This document shows, piece after piece, positions 45,943 through 56,016 of a DNA stretch of 64,000 bases; position 1 is the first letter of the stretch; each line of letters begins with the position of its first letter. The notes under the pieces are model-generated. The model saw only the letters and a list, made by a program, of their open reading frames with translations. It ran no database searches and was not told the origin of the DNA. The DNA lies in contig NZ_CP014229.1 in NCBI RefSeq assembly GCF_001553605.1, positions 351,001 through 415,000 on the forward strand, in the 5' to 3' direction. The position numbers and the translations under genes were made by a program. This DNA comes from Desulfovibrio fairfieldensis (lineage in GTDB: Bacteria > Desulfobacterota > Desulfovibrionia > Desulfovibrionales > Desulfovibrionaceae).

Positions 45943-45944
<2 letters not shown>
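45904..45944 (-). terminator. Terminator-like hairpin in the leader of chemoreceptor 4
   Basis: A perfect 16-bp stem AAAGGGTTGCATTCCT / AGGAATGCAACCCTTT with a 9-nt loop, ending in TTTTTG on the minus strand, 85 nt before the receptor ATG. The smaller CCGCT/AGCGG hairpin followed by TTTTTT is at 45957-45981. The leader ORF ends exactly at the base of the larger stem. Confidence 0.65.
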
Positions 45945-46101
<157 letters not shown>

Positions 46102-46211
46102 GGGGACTCCGGGATGCGGATGTAAAACTGGTTTCTCCTTCATAAGCAGCGGGAAGCCGCATGAAGCAACGCTCGATCCTGATCGCTCTACATAATACGT
46201 GCCACTTTACA

Positions 46212-46238
46212 TAATCGGACGTAAGAAATATTTCTTTA
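46212..46238 (-). promoter_or_regulatory. Sigma-28 promoter of chemoreceptor 4
   Basis: TAAA-N15-TCCGATTA, 10 of 12 matches, about 390 nt upstream of the receptor ATG and 110 nt upstream of the leader ORF start. Confidence 0.68.
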
Positions 46239-46385
46239 GCGATTATACATATATTTTCTTTTTGCAATGATTTTGATCAGCACGTGACCGGTTTGATACG
46301 GTGAATATCGGCATAACGCTACGTTATTTTTGCTGAAAATGGCCATGAGCAGTGGGGGAGAGGTTGCGTCGCCGGGAATAAAGCA

Positions 46386-46416
46386 ACAGGCCGGACGTCG
46401 GGGACGTCCGGCCTGT
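46386..46416 (-). terminator. Terminator of chemoreceptor 5
   Basis: A perfect 14-bp stem ACAGGCCGGACGTC / GACGTCCGGCCTGT followed by TGCTTTATTCC on the minus strand, about 50 nt past the receptor stop. Confidence 0.75.
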
Positions 46417-46463
46417 CGTGGATAGCCAGGCGCACGCTCCAAGCCGCGCCCGCAACATTGCGT

Positions 46464-48203
46464 TTATGCCTGTTTCAACTCCTGAATCAGGGTGGTGAGC
46501 CCCTGGGCCTGGGCGGCCAGGTCGGACACGGCTTTGGCGGCCTCTGCCATGGCCTCGGCGGTCTGGCGGGACATGTCGTTGACCTGGACGATGGACTGGT
46601 TGATCTCCTCGCTGGCGGCGGACTGCTCCTCGCTGGCCGTGGCAATGGCATTGACCTGGTCGCCGGTGGCCTCCACGGTGGCCACGATTTCCTCCAGGGC
46701 CGCGCCGGACTGGTTGGCCAGTTCCGTGGCCTCGCCGATACGTTCCACGGCGTTGTCCACGCCGGTCATGCTCTTGGCCGTGCTTTCCTGAATGGACTTG
46801 ATGGCGTTGCCCACGTCATTGGTGGAGGCCATGGTCTTTTCGGCCAGTTTGCGCACTTCGTCGGCCACCACGGCGAAGCCGCGCCCGGCCTCGCCCGCGC
46901 GGGCGGCCTCAATGGCCGCGTTCAGGGCCAGCAGGTTGGTCTGGTCCGCGATATCCGAGATGACGCCCATGATCCGGGTGATGTCCTGGGCATGCTCGTT
47001 GAGCTGGACCATGTCTTCCTTGAGGACCAGGGACATCTGGTGGACCTGGTCAATGCTGTGCACGGCTTTTTCCACCACCTGGGCTCCGGCTTCGGCCTTT
47101 TGCTTGGTTTCGGCGGAGGCGGCGGAGGCGGAACCGGCGTTTTTGGCCACTTCCTGGACCGTGGCGTTCATCTCGTTCATGGCCGTGGCCGCCTCGGACA
47201 GGCGCTGGGCGGATTCGGCCGCGCCCCGGTCGGACTGCTCGATCTGGGCGGACAACTGGGTGGAGGCGGAGGAGACCACATTGCCCACGGCTTCCAGTTT
47301 GTCGGCGGCTGCCAGCATGGCTTCGGTCTTAGACTGAGCCTCCTTGCTCGCGGCCTCGGCCTGGCTCATGGCCTCCTGGGCTTTGCGGGACTGCTCCCTG
47401 GCGTTTTCCGATTCGCGTTGCGCGTTTTCAATGTGGTTTTTCAGGGCGCCGACCATTTCCACGATATTGCCGTAGACGCCCATTTTTTTACCGCCGTCGT
47501 CAATATTGTAGTCGCCGTCCACCACACGGCGGGCAATGGCATTCAGCTCACCGGGGTCCTTGCCGAGCTGGCGGATGGTGTTGCGCACGGTCAGCACTGT
47601 CAGCAGCACGGCGATGAAAATGGCGGCAAGGGTCATGCCGATGCCGATCATCCGGCTGCGCTCGTACATGGCGTCGCCCTCGTGGCTGACGGCCACGGAA
47701 TTTTTCATGGCGGAGTCCGACAGCTCCACAAGCGCGTCGCTCAAGGCCTGGTAGGCGTGGCGCGAATCGCCGAGGATGATGGATATGGCCTTTTCCGTCT
47801 CCATATTGCGGGAGAGGGCCAGAATGCGCTCTGAAATGCTGTGGTAGGCATCCCGCGCCTTGACCAGACGGTCAAAAATTTCGCGGACATTGGGCACGTA
47901 GATGCGCTTGTCCAGATTGCCCACGATGTCGGAGATCTTTGCGCGCTGCTGGTCGAGCTCCTTGTCATCTTCGGCCATGGCCTTGGGGTCCGTGGCATAG
48001 ATGTGGCGCATTTCTATGACGCGATACTGGGTGACCTCGGCGTTCAGCCTCCCGGCAAGATCGACGATGGGCATTTTCTGATCGGCAATTTCCGTGGATG
48101 CGCCGTTGATCGCCGCCATCTGGATCAGCAGATAGCTTGTGAGAATGGCCATGAGGAGCGTTAAAAGTCCCATACTGACGCAGATTTTTGTGGACAGCTT
48201 CAT
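46464..48203 (-). CDS. Methyl-accepting chemotaxis protein 5 of the five-gene array
   Basis: Receptor of 579 residues, [12 protein letters not shown] at 48203, with GGGGGA 5 nt upstream. Sensor region about 30-185 (for example [45 protein letters not shown]) resembles that of receptor 1 more than the others. TM2, HAMP and signalling domain follow, ending LIQELKQA. It is the first and probably founding gene on the upstream side of the array, with the best sigma-28 promoter and a simple leader without repeats. Confidence 0.95.
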   Translation of the reverse strand: MKLSTKICVSMGLLTLLMAILTSYLLIQMAAINGASTEIADQKMPIVDLAGRLNAEVTQYRVIEMRHIYATDPKAMAEDDKELDQQRAKISDIVGNLDKRIYVPNVREIFDRLVKARDAYHSISERILALSRNMETEKAISIILGDSRHAYQALSDALVELSDSAMKNSVAVSHEGDAMYERSRMIGIGMTLAAIFIAVLLTVLTVRNTIRQLGKDPGELNAIARRVVDGDYNIDDGGKKMGVYGNIVEMVGALKNHIENAQRESENAREQSRKAQEAMSQAEAASKEAQSKTEAMLAAADKLEAVGNVVSSASTQLSAQIEQSDRGAAESAQRLSEAATAMNEMNATVQEVAKNAGSASAASAETKQKAEAGAQVVEKAVHSIDQVHQMSLVLKEDMVQLNEHAQDITRIMGVISDIADQTNLLALNAAIEAARAGEAGRGFAVVADEVRKLAEKTMASTNDVGNAIKSIQESTAKSMTGVDNAVERIGEATELANQSGAALEEIVATVEATGDQVNAIATASEEQSAASEEINQSIVQVNDMSRQTAEAMAEAAKAVSDLAAQAQGLTTLIQELKQA

Positions 48204-48395
48204 TGTTTCCCCCATTCTACAGTGAGGCGTGGTTGATAGGCATGAGTAATGCTGTAACCCCGCACGAAGGTCGCCGAAAGGATGACGCACGCCGAGACAG
48301 CGGCCTCCAGATCCCCCAAGGCCTGGAGCGCGGAAAACGGCTGCCGGCTGCCCTGGCATCCGGGTAACAGCCGGAACTGCATCTATTGTTTTTTC

Positions 48396-48422
48396 TTATC
48401 GGTTTTTCCCGCCTATGTTTTA
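48396..48422 (-). promoter_or_regulatory. Sigma-28 promoter of chemoreceptor 5
   Basis: TAAA-N15-ACCGATAA, 11 of 12 matches to consensus, about 195 nt upstream of the receptor ATG. The rest of the 48204-48572 gap holds no other feature I can support. Confidence 0.78.
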
Positions 48423-48572
48423 TGCGTGGCGGCAAAAAAAGGACGTTCAGAGTGATTTCAGCTTGAATTTGCCCTGGCGGGGGGGCTATGCCGTCCTGTT
48501 CGTCACGCAGGCGCGGATGGAGTTTCTTTTCGTTGTGGAGCGCCGAAGCAAGCGTCTCAAAAGCAAAATGCT

Positions 48573-49586
48573 CTATGGCGCGGAGGATTCAGCCAGCCAG
48601 CAGGCCACGGCATGCTCGCCCCGCACGAATGACGGGGGCATGGCTTCGGTGCAACGGGGCATGGCCTCGGGGCAGCGGGGTTGAAAAGGGCAGCCCGGCG
48701 GCATGTTCTGGAGCGAGGGCACGCTGCCCGGAATGGTGGGCAGACGGCTGAGACCCATGGAGCGGCGGCTGGGCGCGGAATGCATCAGTCCCCTGGTGTA
48801 GGGGTGGCGGGGATCGGCGAAAAGCTCGCGCGCCGGGGCGCGTTCCACCAGACGCCCGGCGTACATGACGCCCACCACGTCAGCCACTTCGGCCACCACG
48901 CCCAGATCGTGGGTGATCAGCAGCACAGCCATGCCGCGTTCCCGGCTCTGGTCCAGGATCAGGCGCAGGATCTGGCCCTGGATGGTGGCGTCCAGGGCGG
49001 TGGTGGGTTCGTCGGCCAGCAGCAGTTCGGGGCGGCAGGCCAGAGCCATGGCGATCATCACCCGCTGGCGCATGCCGCCGGAAAGCTGGTGGGGGTAGTC
49101 GTCATAGCGGCTGTGCGGCGAGGGAATGCCCACGTCCGCGAAGAGGCGTTCCGCCTCGCGGCGGGCTTCGGCCCGGCCCATGCCCAGGTGCAGGCGCAGG
49201 GGCTCGGCCACCTGTTCGCCCACGCGCAGAACGGGATTGAGCGAGGTCATGGGCTCCTGGAAGATCATGCCCACGCGGCGGCCCCGGATGCCGCGCAGCT
49301 CCTTTTCCGGCAGGCTGAGCAGGTCTTCGCCGCGCAGCAGCGCCCGGCCGCCGAGCACGGCGGTTTCCGGCGTGAGGCGCAACACGGCGCGGGCCGTGAG
49401 GCTTTTGCCGCAGCCGGATTCGCCCACCAGGCAGGTGATGGCCGCCGGGGGCAGCTCAAGATGCACGTCGCGCACGGCGGGCAGCAGACGTCCCTCAAAG
49501 GGGAAGTGCACGGAAAGGTCTTCCAGCCGGAGCAGGGGAGCGGCGTCAGGAGGGGCGCTGAAAAAATTTCTGGAGGGTGTCGCCAT
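48573..49586 (-). CDS. Orphan oligopeptide/dipeptide-type ABC ATPase (OppD/DppD)
   Basis: ATPase of 337 residues: Walker A GESGCGKS, signature LSGGMRQR, Walker [12 protein letters not shown] and H-loop THDLG. The C-terminal OppD extension has the Cys-containing [15 protein letters not shown] segment typical of oligopeptide ATPases that bind an Fe-S cluster. No permease, OppF or binding protein is adjacent. It is 70 nt after mlaA on the same strand, with a weak ribosome-binding site. Either it serves a transporter encoded elsewhere or it is a remnant. Confidence 0.9.
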   Translation of the reverse strand: MATPSRNFFSAPPDAAPLLRLEDLSVHFPFEGRLLPAVRDVHLELPPAAITCLVGESGCGKSLTARAVLRLTPETAVLGGRALLRGEDLLSLPEKELRGIRGRRVGMIFQEPMTSLNPVLRVGEQVAEPLRLHLGMGRAEARREAERLFADVGIPSPHSRYDDYPHQLSGGMRQRVMIAMALACRPELLLADEPTTALDATIQGQILRLILDQSRERGMAVLLITHDLGVVAEVADVVGVMYAGRLVERAPARELFADPRHPYTRGLMHSAPSRRSMGLSRLPTIPGSVPSLQNMPPGCPFQPRCPEAMPRCTEAMPPSFVRGEHAVACWLAESSAP

Positions 49587-49656
49587 GAGTATCTTTTATG
49601 TAACCGGGACGCGCCGCGAAATTTGACGCCGCCAATGAACGGGCAAATACCGACGT

Positions 49657-50529
49657 TCAGTGTTTGACCTGGGAATTGCGGAAGTTGATATACGCTTCAC
49701 GCATGGCGATATAAGGATCCACGGCGGCGTTGTTCAGATCCTCATACAGCGGCAACACGTCGCCCAGCGCGTTGAAACGCAGGGAAAGTTCCGAACTCGT
49801 GGCCAGTTCCCAAGGGTAAACGTAGAAAAAGGGATCCGTGAACAGGTCGCCCGCCCGGCCCACGGTGTCGCGCGCGGAACTGGGACCGATAAAAGGCCAG
49901 ACCACGTAAAAGCCGTGGCCGATACCCCAGCGCCCGAGGGTCTGGCCGAAGTCCTCGCCCGAGGGGTCCACGGGCACAATGGTTTTCTTGCCCTTGGCCA
50001 CGTCCGCGAAACCCAGGCTGGATGTGGTGTTGATGAAAAAGCGCCCGAACTCCACCCCGGCTTCCAGAAAACGGAACTGAAGGATATTGTTCACGAAACG
50101 CATGGGGAACATCACGTTGGAAAAAAAGTTCTTCAGGCCGCTGCGGAGCTGGTGGGGGGTTATGAAGACCCAGGCGTCATACGCGGGTCTGGCGACGTGG
50201 AGATAAAAAATGTCGTTGAAGCGGAACCAGAAGCGGTTCCAGGGTTCCAGGGGGTCCGAGATGCTGTCCACCGGGGCCGTATCGTAGTCGTCCAGGCTGT
50301 CGGACTGCTGCATCTGGCCGTAGGGATGCACGGTAATGGCCCCCGGCGCCAGGGACGGGCTGTTGGCGTAAACCGTTGAGGGCGCGCGGGGCGGGTCCGC
50401 CGGAGCGGCCGAAACGGCCCAAGGACAAGACCAGGCCAGAAGCAGGAGGAAACAGAGGGCCGGGCCGATGCGGCGGCCCGCCGGAAAGGGCAGGCCGCCA
50501 AAGCGGAATACGGACGTGTTATTGGGCAT
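49657..50529 (-). CDS. mlaA: MlaA-family outer-membrane phospholipid-removal protein
   Basis: Protein of 290 residues, MlaA/VacJ family: DPLEPWNRFWFRFNDIFYLHVARPAYD, then the ring-forming amphipathic helices and SLGFADVAK, and GEDFGQTLGRWGIGHGFYVVWPFIGPSSARDTVG. Extracts misplaced phospholipids from the outer leaflet and passes them to MlaC. The N-terminus has a signal peptide; the LAWSC run is a poor lipobox, so lipidation is uncertain. The ATG at 50529 overlaps the end of mlaC by 11 nt, and the gene closes the mlaE-F-D-C-A operon. Confidence 0.93.
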   Translation of the reverse strand: MPNNTSVFRFGGLPFPAGRRIGPALCFLLLLAWSCPWAVSAAPADPPRAPSTVYANSPSLAPGAITVHPYGQMQQSDSLDDYDTAPVDSISDPLEPWNRFWFRFNDIFYLHVARPAYDAWVFITPHQLRSGLKNFFSNVMFPMRFVNNILQFRFLEAGVEFGRFFINTTSSLGFADVAKGKKTIVPVDPSGEDFGQTLGRWGIGHGFYVVWPFIGPSSARDTVGRAGDLFTDPFFYVYPWELATSSELSLRFNALGDVLPLYEDLNNAAVDPYIAMREAYINFRNSQVKH

Positions 50530-51175
50530 GTTGCTGGCGTACTTCCCGCGCTTTGGCCCGCACCCGCTCAATAAGCTGGTCCGGACTCGCGCTGTTCAGA
50601 ATGTCCTGAAACTGGGTGCGGTAATTCTTTACCAGGCTGATATTTTCGATCAGCACGTCATAGACGCGCCAGCCGCCGTCCTTGGGCAGCATGCGATAGG
50701 CCACGGGCACTTTTTTGCCGTCCTTCATGGTGATGACGGTGCGCACTTCCGTGCGGTCGCCCGAAGCCGAGGAGAGCTCGCCCACATAGACGACCTGCTC
50801 GCCGTTGTAGCCGTCGATCTTGTTCACATAGGTGCTGATCAGCAGATCCGCGAAGGCGTCGCTGAACTGCTTTTGCTGCTGGGGCGTGAAAGAGCGCCAG
50901 CGCGCGCCCACCGTGCGGGAGGAAAATTCTCCGAAATCGAAGATATGCAGCACCTCGTCCTCAATCTGCTGGCGCAGGGGGCCGCGTGTTGCCGGATTGA
51001 CGTAGTCGGGATTCTTGATGCTGGCGAGAATGCGATTGGTGGCTGTTTCCAGCGCCTGGCGGGCAGGCGAGGAGGGCGCGGGCGCGGCCTGGACCGCGAC
51101 GGAGAACGCGGCCAAGCCCAGAGCCAGGCCGCAGAACAGAACAAGAACGCGTGAAAACGCGGGTATACGGGGCAT
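50519..51175 (-). CDS. mlaC: MlaC-family periplasmic phospholipid carrier
   Basis: Periplasmic protein of 218 residues (Tol_Tol_Ttg2 family) with a cleavable signal peptide (LVLFCGLALGLAAFSVAVQAA). Characteristic segments are FDFGEFSSRTVGARWRSFTPQQQKQFSDAFADLL and GGWRVYDVLIENISLVKNYRTQF. It shuttles lipid between MlaA and the MlaFED complex. The ATG lies one base after the mlaD stop, with GGAGGTG upstream. Confidence 0.94.
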   Translation of the reverse strand: MPRIPAFSRVLVLFCGLALGLAAFSVAVQAAPAPSSPARQALETATNRILASIKNPDYVNPATRGPLRQQIEDEVLHIFDFGEFSSRTVGARWRSFTPQQQKQFSDAFADLLISTYVNKIDGYNGEQVVYVGELSSASGDRTEVRTVITMKDGKKVPVAYRMLPKDGGWRVYDVLIENISLVKNYRTQFQDILNSASPDQLIERVRAKAREVRQQHAQ

Positions 51176-51176
51176 A

Positions 51177-51626
51177 TTACACACCTCCGAAGGCGTATTT
51201 GCCGATCAGCGTTTCCAGATCCACCGGAGATTCCGTCTCCGTGATGGTGCCGCCGGGCGGGATCGTTTTTTCTGAGCCGCCCCGCGAGAGGCTGACGTAT
51301 TTGTCGCCGATCAGGCCGCTGGTTTTAATGGAAGCGATGCTGTCGTCGGAAAGATGCAGGTTTTTGTCCAGGCGCAGATGGACCACTGCCTGGGTGCGCA
51401 GGGGATCGGGGTCAAGGCTGATGGCCACCACCCGGCCCACGGGCACGCCCGCCAGCTCCACATCCGCGCCCACCCGCAGGCCCGAGGCGGAATCAAAGCG
51501 GGCGGAAAGCTCGAAGCCCTGGTTGGCGAAGAATTCCATGCGGCCCAGTTTGATGGCCAGGTAGGCCACACAGATCAGGCCCAGCAGCACAAAGATGCCC
51601 ACGGCGGTTTCACGGACGCTGTTCAT
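51177..51626 (-). CDS. mlaD: MlaD-family MCE-domain protein
   Basis: Single-helix inner-membrane protein of 149 residues with one MCE domain: TM at about 8-27 (TAVGIFVLLGLICVAYLAIKLG), then ELSARFDSASGLRVGADVELAGVPVGRV. It forms the periplasmic hexameric ring of the Mla transporter. The ATG at 51626 follows a 174-nt gap after mlaF, the only sizeable gap in the operon. Confidence 0.94.
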   Translation of the reverse strand: MNSVRETAVGIFVLLGLICVAYLAIKLGRMEFFANQGFELSARFDSASGLRVGADVELAGVPVGRVVAISLDPDPLRTQAVVHLRLDKNLHLSDDSIASIKTSGLIGDKYVSLSRGGSEKTIPPGGTITETESPVDLETLIGKYAFGGV

Positions 51627-51800
51627 GCGTTTTTCAGACTCCAGACTGCGGCATAACAGAACATGACATTTTTTAGTATATCTGCCCGGCGGCAAAGTTT
51701 CAAGCCCGCAGGACGCCGGGCGGTTCAATCAGATCCGTGGTTCAGCGCCTTTCAATGCCGCGACAGCCGCGTCTTCCGCGGGGTGGGGGCGAAGGGGCCG

Positions 51801-52616
51801 TCATGACGCCAGCCATTTGTCCAGGGCCGCCCGCACCACGGGATCAGCCGGTTGGTGCAGGGTCAGGCGCTGGTCCCCGGCCTCGCGGCTGAGGAATTGC
51901 CGCAGATAGGGGTCCGGACTGGCCTCCAGTTCGGCCAGGCTGCCCGCGAATACCGCGCCGCCGTCCCGCAGCACCAGCACGTAGTCGGCAATGGCGCGCA
52001 GGCTCGCCAGGTCGTGGCTGACCACCACCAGGGTCATTTCGGCGTACTGCTCGTGCATGGAGCGCAGCAGTTCGTCCATGCGGGCGGCGGTGATCGGGTC
52101 CAGGCCGGACGTGGGTTCGTCGCAGAGCAGAATGCGCGGCTCGGCGATGATGGCCCTGGCCAGACCCGCGCGCTTGCGCATGCCGCCGGAAAGCTGGTTG
52201 GGGTAAAAGTCGGCGAAGTCCTCCAGGCCCACCATGCGCAGCACGCGCAGGGCCGCCTCGCGGATCAGGGGCCTGGGCAGGCGCAGATGCTCGCTCAGGG
52301 GCAGGGCCACGTTCTGGGCCAGGGAGAGCGCGCCCAGCAGCGCGCCGTCCTGGAACAGCACGCCCATCTGGCGGCGCACGCGGCGGAATTCCGCGCGGTT
52401 CAGGGCGAAAAGATCCCGGCCGCCCAGATACACGCTGCCGGACAGCGGCCGCGAAAGGCCGATGATATGCCGCAGCAGGGTGGATTTGCCGCCGCCCGAG
52501 CCGCCCAGAATGACGGAAACCTTGCCTGCGGGCAGCGCGGCGTTGATGTCGCGCAGCACCACATGCTCGCCGTAGCCCACGCTCAGGTCGCGAAATTCAA
52601 TGTCCCAAGCCTGCAT
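51801..52616 (-). CDS. mlaF: MlaF-family ABC ATPase of the lipid transporter
   Basis: Cytoplasmic ATPase of 271 residues: Walker A GGSGGGKST, signature LSGGMRKRAGLARA, Walker B LLCDEPTSGLDP and H-loop SHDLA, in the MlaF/Ttg2A style (FQDGALLGALSLAQNVALPL). It powers lipid movement with MlaE and MlaD. It starts 9 nt after mlaE. No MlaB (STAS) gene is present in this operon. Confidence 0.95.
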   Translation of the reverse strand: MQAWDIEFRDLSVGYGEHVVLRDINAALPAGKVSVILGGSGGGKSTLLRHIIGLSRPLSGSVYLGGRDLFALNRAEFRRVRRQMGVLFQDGALLGALSLAQNVALPLSEHLRLPRPLIREAALRVLRMVGLEDFADFYPNQLSGGMRKRAGLARAIIAEPRILLCDEPTSGLDPITAARMDELLRSMHEQYAEMTLVVVSHDLASLRAIADYVLVLRDGGAVFAGSLAELEASPDPYLRQFLSREAGDQRLTLHQPADPVVRAALDKWLAS

Positions 52617-52624
52617 ATTTCCGC

Positions 52625-53428
52625 CTACAATAAGAATGATGTCAGCACATAGTCCGCGGCCAGGATCAGCACGCAGGAAATGACCACCGCCGAGGTGGTG
52701 GCGTTGCCCACGGCCTCGGGGCCGACGCTGTCGCGGCGGCGGTGGGTGTAGTAGCCCTGGTGGCAGCAGACAGTGGTGACCAGCAGGCCGAAAACAAGGG
52801 CTTTGACAAAGCCGCCGGATATGTCGGTCATGGTCACGGAACTGGCGATGCGGTAAAAATAGGCGCCCTCGTTGATGCCCAGCATGAGCACGCCGGTGAG
52901 ATAGCCGCCGAGAATGCCGATGACGTCGAAAATGGCCGTGAGCAGGGGAAAGGAAATCAGCGCGGCCACCAGGCGCGGGCTGACCAGATAGCCCAGGGAG
53001 TTGATGTCCATGACGTCCAGGGCGTCGATCTGGTCCGTGATGCGCATGACCCCGATTTCGGCGGCCATGGACGATCCCGCCCGCCCGGTGAGCATGATGG
53101 CCGTGAGCACCGGCCCCAGCTCGCGGATCAGGGTCAGGGACACGGCCGAGCCCAGCATGCCCACCGATCCGAACTGGATCAGGGTGTAGTAGCCTTGCAG
53201 GCCCAGCACCATGCCGCAGAAGATGCCGATCAGCAGAATCACGAACAGCGATTTGTAGCCGATCACATAGATCTGTTGCAGGCTGCGCGGAAAAATCCTG
53301 GCGCTGGTGAAGATCTGGCCCAGCCCGGCCAGCATGAACAGGGTCATGCCGCCCACGGCGTCAATGCCGCGCAGGCAGGGACGGCCCAGAAGACGCAAAA
53401 AGCCCGGCTTGGCGCTGTGCCCGTCCAC
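52625..53428 (-). CDS. mlaE: MlaE-family permease of the lipid transporter
   Basis: Inner-membrane permease of 267 residues, five or so transmembrane helices, with the MlaE hallmark ELGPVLTAIMLTGRAGSSMAAEIGVMRITDQIDALDVM. The GTG start at 53428 overlaps the ribosome-binding zone after the SPOR gene stop (TGAGGCGGACCGTG). First gene of the mla part of a leftward operon downstream of argS. Confidence 0.95.
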   Translation of the reverse strand: MDGHSAKPGFLRLLGRPCLRGIDAVGGMTLFMLAGLGQIFTSARIFPRSLQQIYVIGYKSLFVILLIGIFCGMVLGLQGYYTLIQFGSVGMLGSAVSLTLIRELGPVLTAIMLTGRAGSSMAAEIGVMRITDQIDALDVMDINSLGYLVSPRLVAALISFPLLTAIFDVIGILGGYLTGVLMLGINEGAYFYRIASSVTMTDISGGFVKALVFGLLVTTVCCHQGYYTHRRRDSVGPEAVGNATTSAVVISCVLILAADYVLTSFLL

Positions 53429-53436
53429 GGTCCGCC

Positions 53437-54297
53437 TCAGCGTCCGGTCTTCCGGCTCTTGCCGGAAACCGCTTTTTTGGAAGCCAGAATGGGCTTGCCC
53501 AGTTTCATACGTTGCAGCTCCTCGCGCAGATTGGCGGCATCCAGCTCCGTGCCGCGCAGATTGACCAGCACCAGCAGCACCTTGCCGCTCTTCTGCTGGC
53601 GGCTGCGCAGGCCTTTGCTTTCCAGGCGGGCGCGCAGCTTGTCCGCGTCGGCCTTGTCCTTGAACGCGGCCACCTGAAAACTGTAGTCGAACAGGGGTTC
53701 GGCCTGCGCTGCCTTGGGTTGCGCCGCCGGTGCGCGCTGGGCCTGGCGCGGGTCAGCCCGCTGGCCCTGAGGGGGCGAGGACGGCGCGGCGGCCGCTCCC
53801 GGCGCGGGCGTGGCCGGGCTGATGCCCCAGGCGGCCAGACCCGCGCCCTGCGGGCGGCTGAACGGAAAGGCTGACCCCTCCTGCGGGGCGGCCTGCGGGG
53901 CGGCCTGGGGAGATTGTTGGGCCTGCGTCGCGTGCGCCGCGTCGGCCGGGGAAGCCGGGACTTCGGCCGCGCTCCCCGCCTGTTCCGGCTGTTCCGCCCG
54001 CTCCGGCTGAGCCGTCGGCGCGCTCTGCGCGCCTGGGGCGGCCGGGGCTGTTTGCGGCGCGGGCGCGGCGGGTTGCGCCTGCTCATCCCGGAGCATGCCG
54101 GTCATCTGCTCCACGCTTTTTTCCGGATTCTGGCCGCGTCCGACCATGAAACCCATGAAAAAGGCCCAGCCCACGGCGGCTACCAGCACCAGACCCAGCG
54201 CGGCAACGGCCACACCGGACAGACTGAAGGTAAAGCGGCGGGGCTTGCCGCCGGAAGCGGCGCTTTTCTGAAAACTTTTACGTAGGGGCTGGGGCAT
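53437..54297 (-). CDS. SPOR-domain membrane protein
   Basis: Protein of 286 residues: a cytoplasmic basic N-terminus, one transmembrane helix (about 24-48, VAVAALGLVLVAAVGWAFFMGFMVG), a long Ala/Pro/Gln-rich linker, and a C-terminal SPOR domain (YSFQVAAFKDKADADKLRARLESKGL, then VLVNLRG). SPOR domains bind denuded peptidoglycan glycans at division sites. It sits between argS and mlaE with short gaps, so it is probably co-transcribed; link to lipid transport is only positional. Confidence 0.88.
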   Translation of the reverse strand: MPQPLRKSFQKSAASGGKPRRFTFSLSGVAVAALGLVLVAAVGWAFFMGFMVGRGQNPEKSVEQMTGMLRDEQAQPAAPAPQTAPAAPGAQSAPTAQPERAEQPEQAGSAAEVPASPADAAHATQAQQSPQAAPQAAPQEGSAFPFSRPQGAGLAAWGISPATPAPGAAAAPSSPPQGQRADPRQAQRAPAAQPKAAQAEPLFDYSFQVAAFKDKADADKLRARLESKGLRSRQQKSGKVLLVLVNLRGTELDAANLREELQRMKLGKPILASKKAVSGKSRKTGR

Positions 54298-54336
54298 GCT
54301 TTTACCTGATATGCAACACGATTTGGACGGCATTCA

Positions 54337-55992
54337 TTACATGGCCTCCGGCGCGCTGACGCCCAGCACGTCCAGGCCGTTGCGCAGCACCTGGGCCACG
54401 GCGCGCAACAGGGCCAGACGGGCCAGGGTGCGCGGCTGATCGTCGGCGAGCAGCACCTGATGCCTGGCGTAGTAGCTGTGCAGCAGGCCCGCCAGCTCGG
54501 TCAGATAGTGGCTCACGTGGTGGACGGCCAGGGCCCGGGCCGCTGCGGCCAGCATATCCTGGAACGCGGCGGCCTTGCGCAGCAGGGCCATGTCTTCGGG
54601 CGTGTCCAGGCCGGCCAGCATCTCTTCCGTGACGGTTTCCGGCAGGCCGACGCCGCGCTCTCCGGCGCGGCGCAGCACGGCGCAGATGCGGGCGTGGGCG
54701 TACTGCACGTAATAGACCGGGTTGTCCAGGCTGCGCTGCTTGGCCAGCTCCAGATCAAAATCCAGGGGGCTGTCGCTCTTGCGCGAGAGGAACATGAAAC
54801 GCGCCGCGTCCGCGCCCACTTCGCGCAGCACGTCGGCCAGGGTTTCAAAGGTGCCCGCGCGGGTGGACATGCTCACGGGCTTGCCGTCCCGCAGCAGATT
54901 GACCAGCTGGATCAGGACCACGTCGAAACTGTCGCGCGGCCTGCCCATGGCCGTAATGGCCGCGCGCATGCGCGGCACGTAGCCGTGGTGGTCCGCGCCC
55001 CAGATGTCGATGAGCCAGTCGTAGCCGCGTTCGAATTTGTCATGGTGGTAGGCGATGTCCGTGGCGAAATAGGTCAGGCTGCCGTCGGACTTTTTCAGCA
55101 CGCGGTCCTTGTCGTCGCCCAACTGTTCCGTGGCGAACCAGAAGGCGTTTTCCTTCTCATAAGTGTACCCGGACCGGCCCAGGGCGGTAAAGGCCGCGTC
55201 CACAGCGCCGCGCTCCACCAGGGTTTTTTCCGAAAACCAGCGCTGGTGCTCCACCCGGAATTCGTTGAGATCCGCCTTGATGCCCGTCAGAATTTCGTTC
55301 ATGGCCCGCTGGTAACAGCACTCCTGACCCTCGGCTTCGGGCAGGTCCGGCAGATGGGGATCGTCCGCCAGCATCTCGCGCGCGATGTCGATGATGTACT
55401 CGCCCCGGTAGTAATCCTCGGGCCAGTCCACCGGACGCCCGGCCAGCTCCAGCACGCGCAGCCAGACCGAAAGGCCCAGCAGGCGCATCTGGCGGCCCGC
55501 GTCGTTGATGTAATATTCCGTATCCACGGCATATCCGGCCTTGCGCAGCAGCCGGGCCAGGCTGTCGCCCACGGCCGCGCCCCGGCCGTGTCCCACATGC
55601 AGGGGTCCGGTGGGATTGGCCGAGACGTATTCCAGCAGCACCTTGCGGCCCGCGCCCGTGCCGCTCGCGCCGTAGGCTTTGCCCGCAGCCTCCACATCCA
55701 GCACCGTGCGCCGCCAGAACGCCTGGCTGAAGGTCACGTTGCAGAAGCCCGGTCCGGCGGCCTCGGCCTTTTCCAGGTCCGGACAGCGCTCCAGCAGCCG
55801 CGCCGCGAACTTCTGGGCCAGTTCGCGGGGATTGCACTTGGCTTCCTTGGCCAGCAGCATGGCCGCGTTGGTGGAGAGATCCCCGTGTTTGGGATCGCGC
55901 GGGGGCTCAATCACGGTTTTGACCGGCCAGGCCAGTCCTTCTTCTTCCAGAATGGCCGCGAGGGCCGTGCGCAGGGTGTCGGTGGCGCGCAT
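54337..55992 (-). CDS. argS: Arginyl-tRNA synthetase
   Basis: Class I synthetase of 551 residues. The N-terminal Add-1 domain is present, then the HIGH motif as HVGHGRGAAVGDSL within SANPTGPLHVGHGRG, and the degenerate KMSKS as SMSTRAGTF. The C-terminal anticodon-binding DALR domain ends the protein (VLRNGLDVLGVSAPEAM). The ATG at 55992 lies 24 nt after the fabD stop. Confidence 0.96.
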   Translation of the reverse strand: MRATDTLRTALAAILEEEGLAWPVKTVIEPPRDPKHGDLSTNAAMLLAKEAKCNPRELAQKFAARLLERCPDLEKAEAAGPGFCNVTFSQAFWRRTVLDVEAAGKAYGASGTGAGRKVLLEYVSANPTGPLHVGHGRGAAVGDSLARLLRKAGYAVDTEYYINDAGRQMRLLGLSVWLRVLELAGRPVDWPEDYYRGEYIIDIAREMLADDPHLPDLPEAEGQECCYQRAMNEILTGIKADLNEFRVEHQRWFSEKTLVERGAVDAAFTALGRSGYTYEKENAFWFATEQLGDDKDRVLKKSDGSLTYFATDIAYHHDKFERGYDWLIDIWGADHHGYVPRMRAAITAMGRPRDSFDVVLIQLVNLLRDGKPVSMSTRAGTFETLADVLREVGADAARFMFLSRKSDSPLDFDLELAKQRSLDNPVYYVQYAHARICAVLRRAGERGVGLPETVTEEMLAGLDTPEDMALLRKAAAFQDMLAAAARALAVHHVSHYLTELAGLLHSYYARHQVLLADDQPRTLARLALLRAVAQVLRNGLDVLGVSAPEAM

Positions 55993-56016
55993 ATCTTTTC
56001 CGTATCCTTAAAAATA

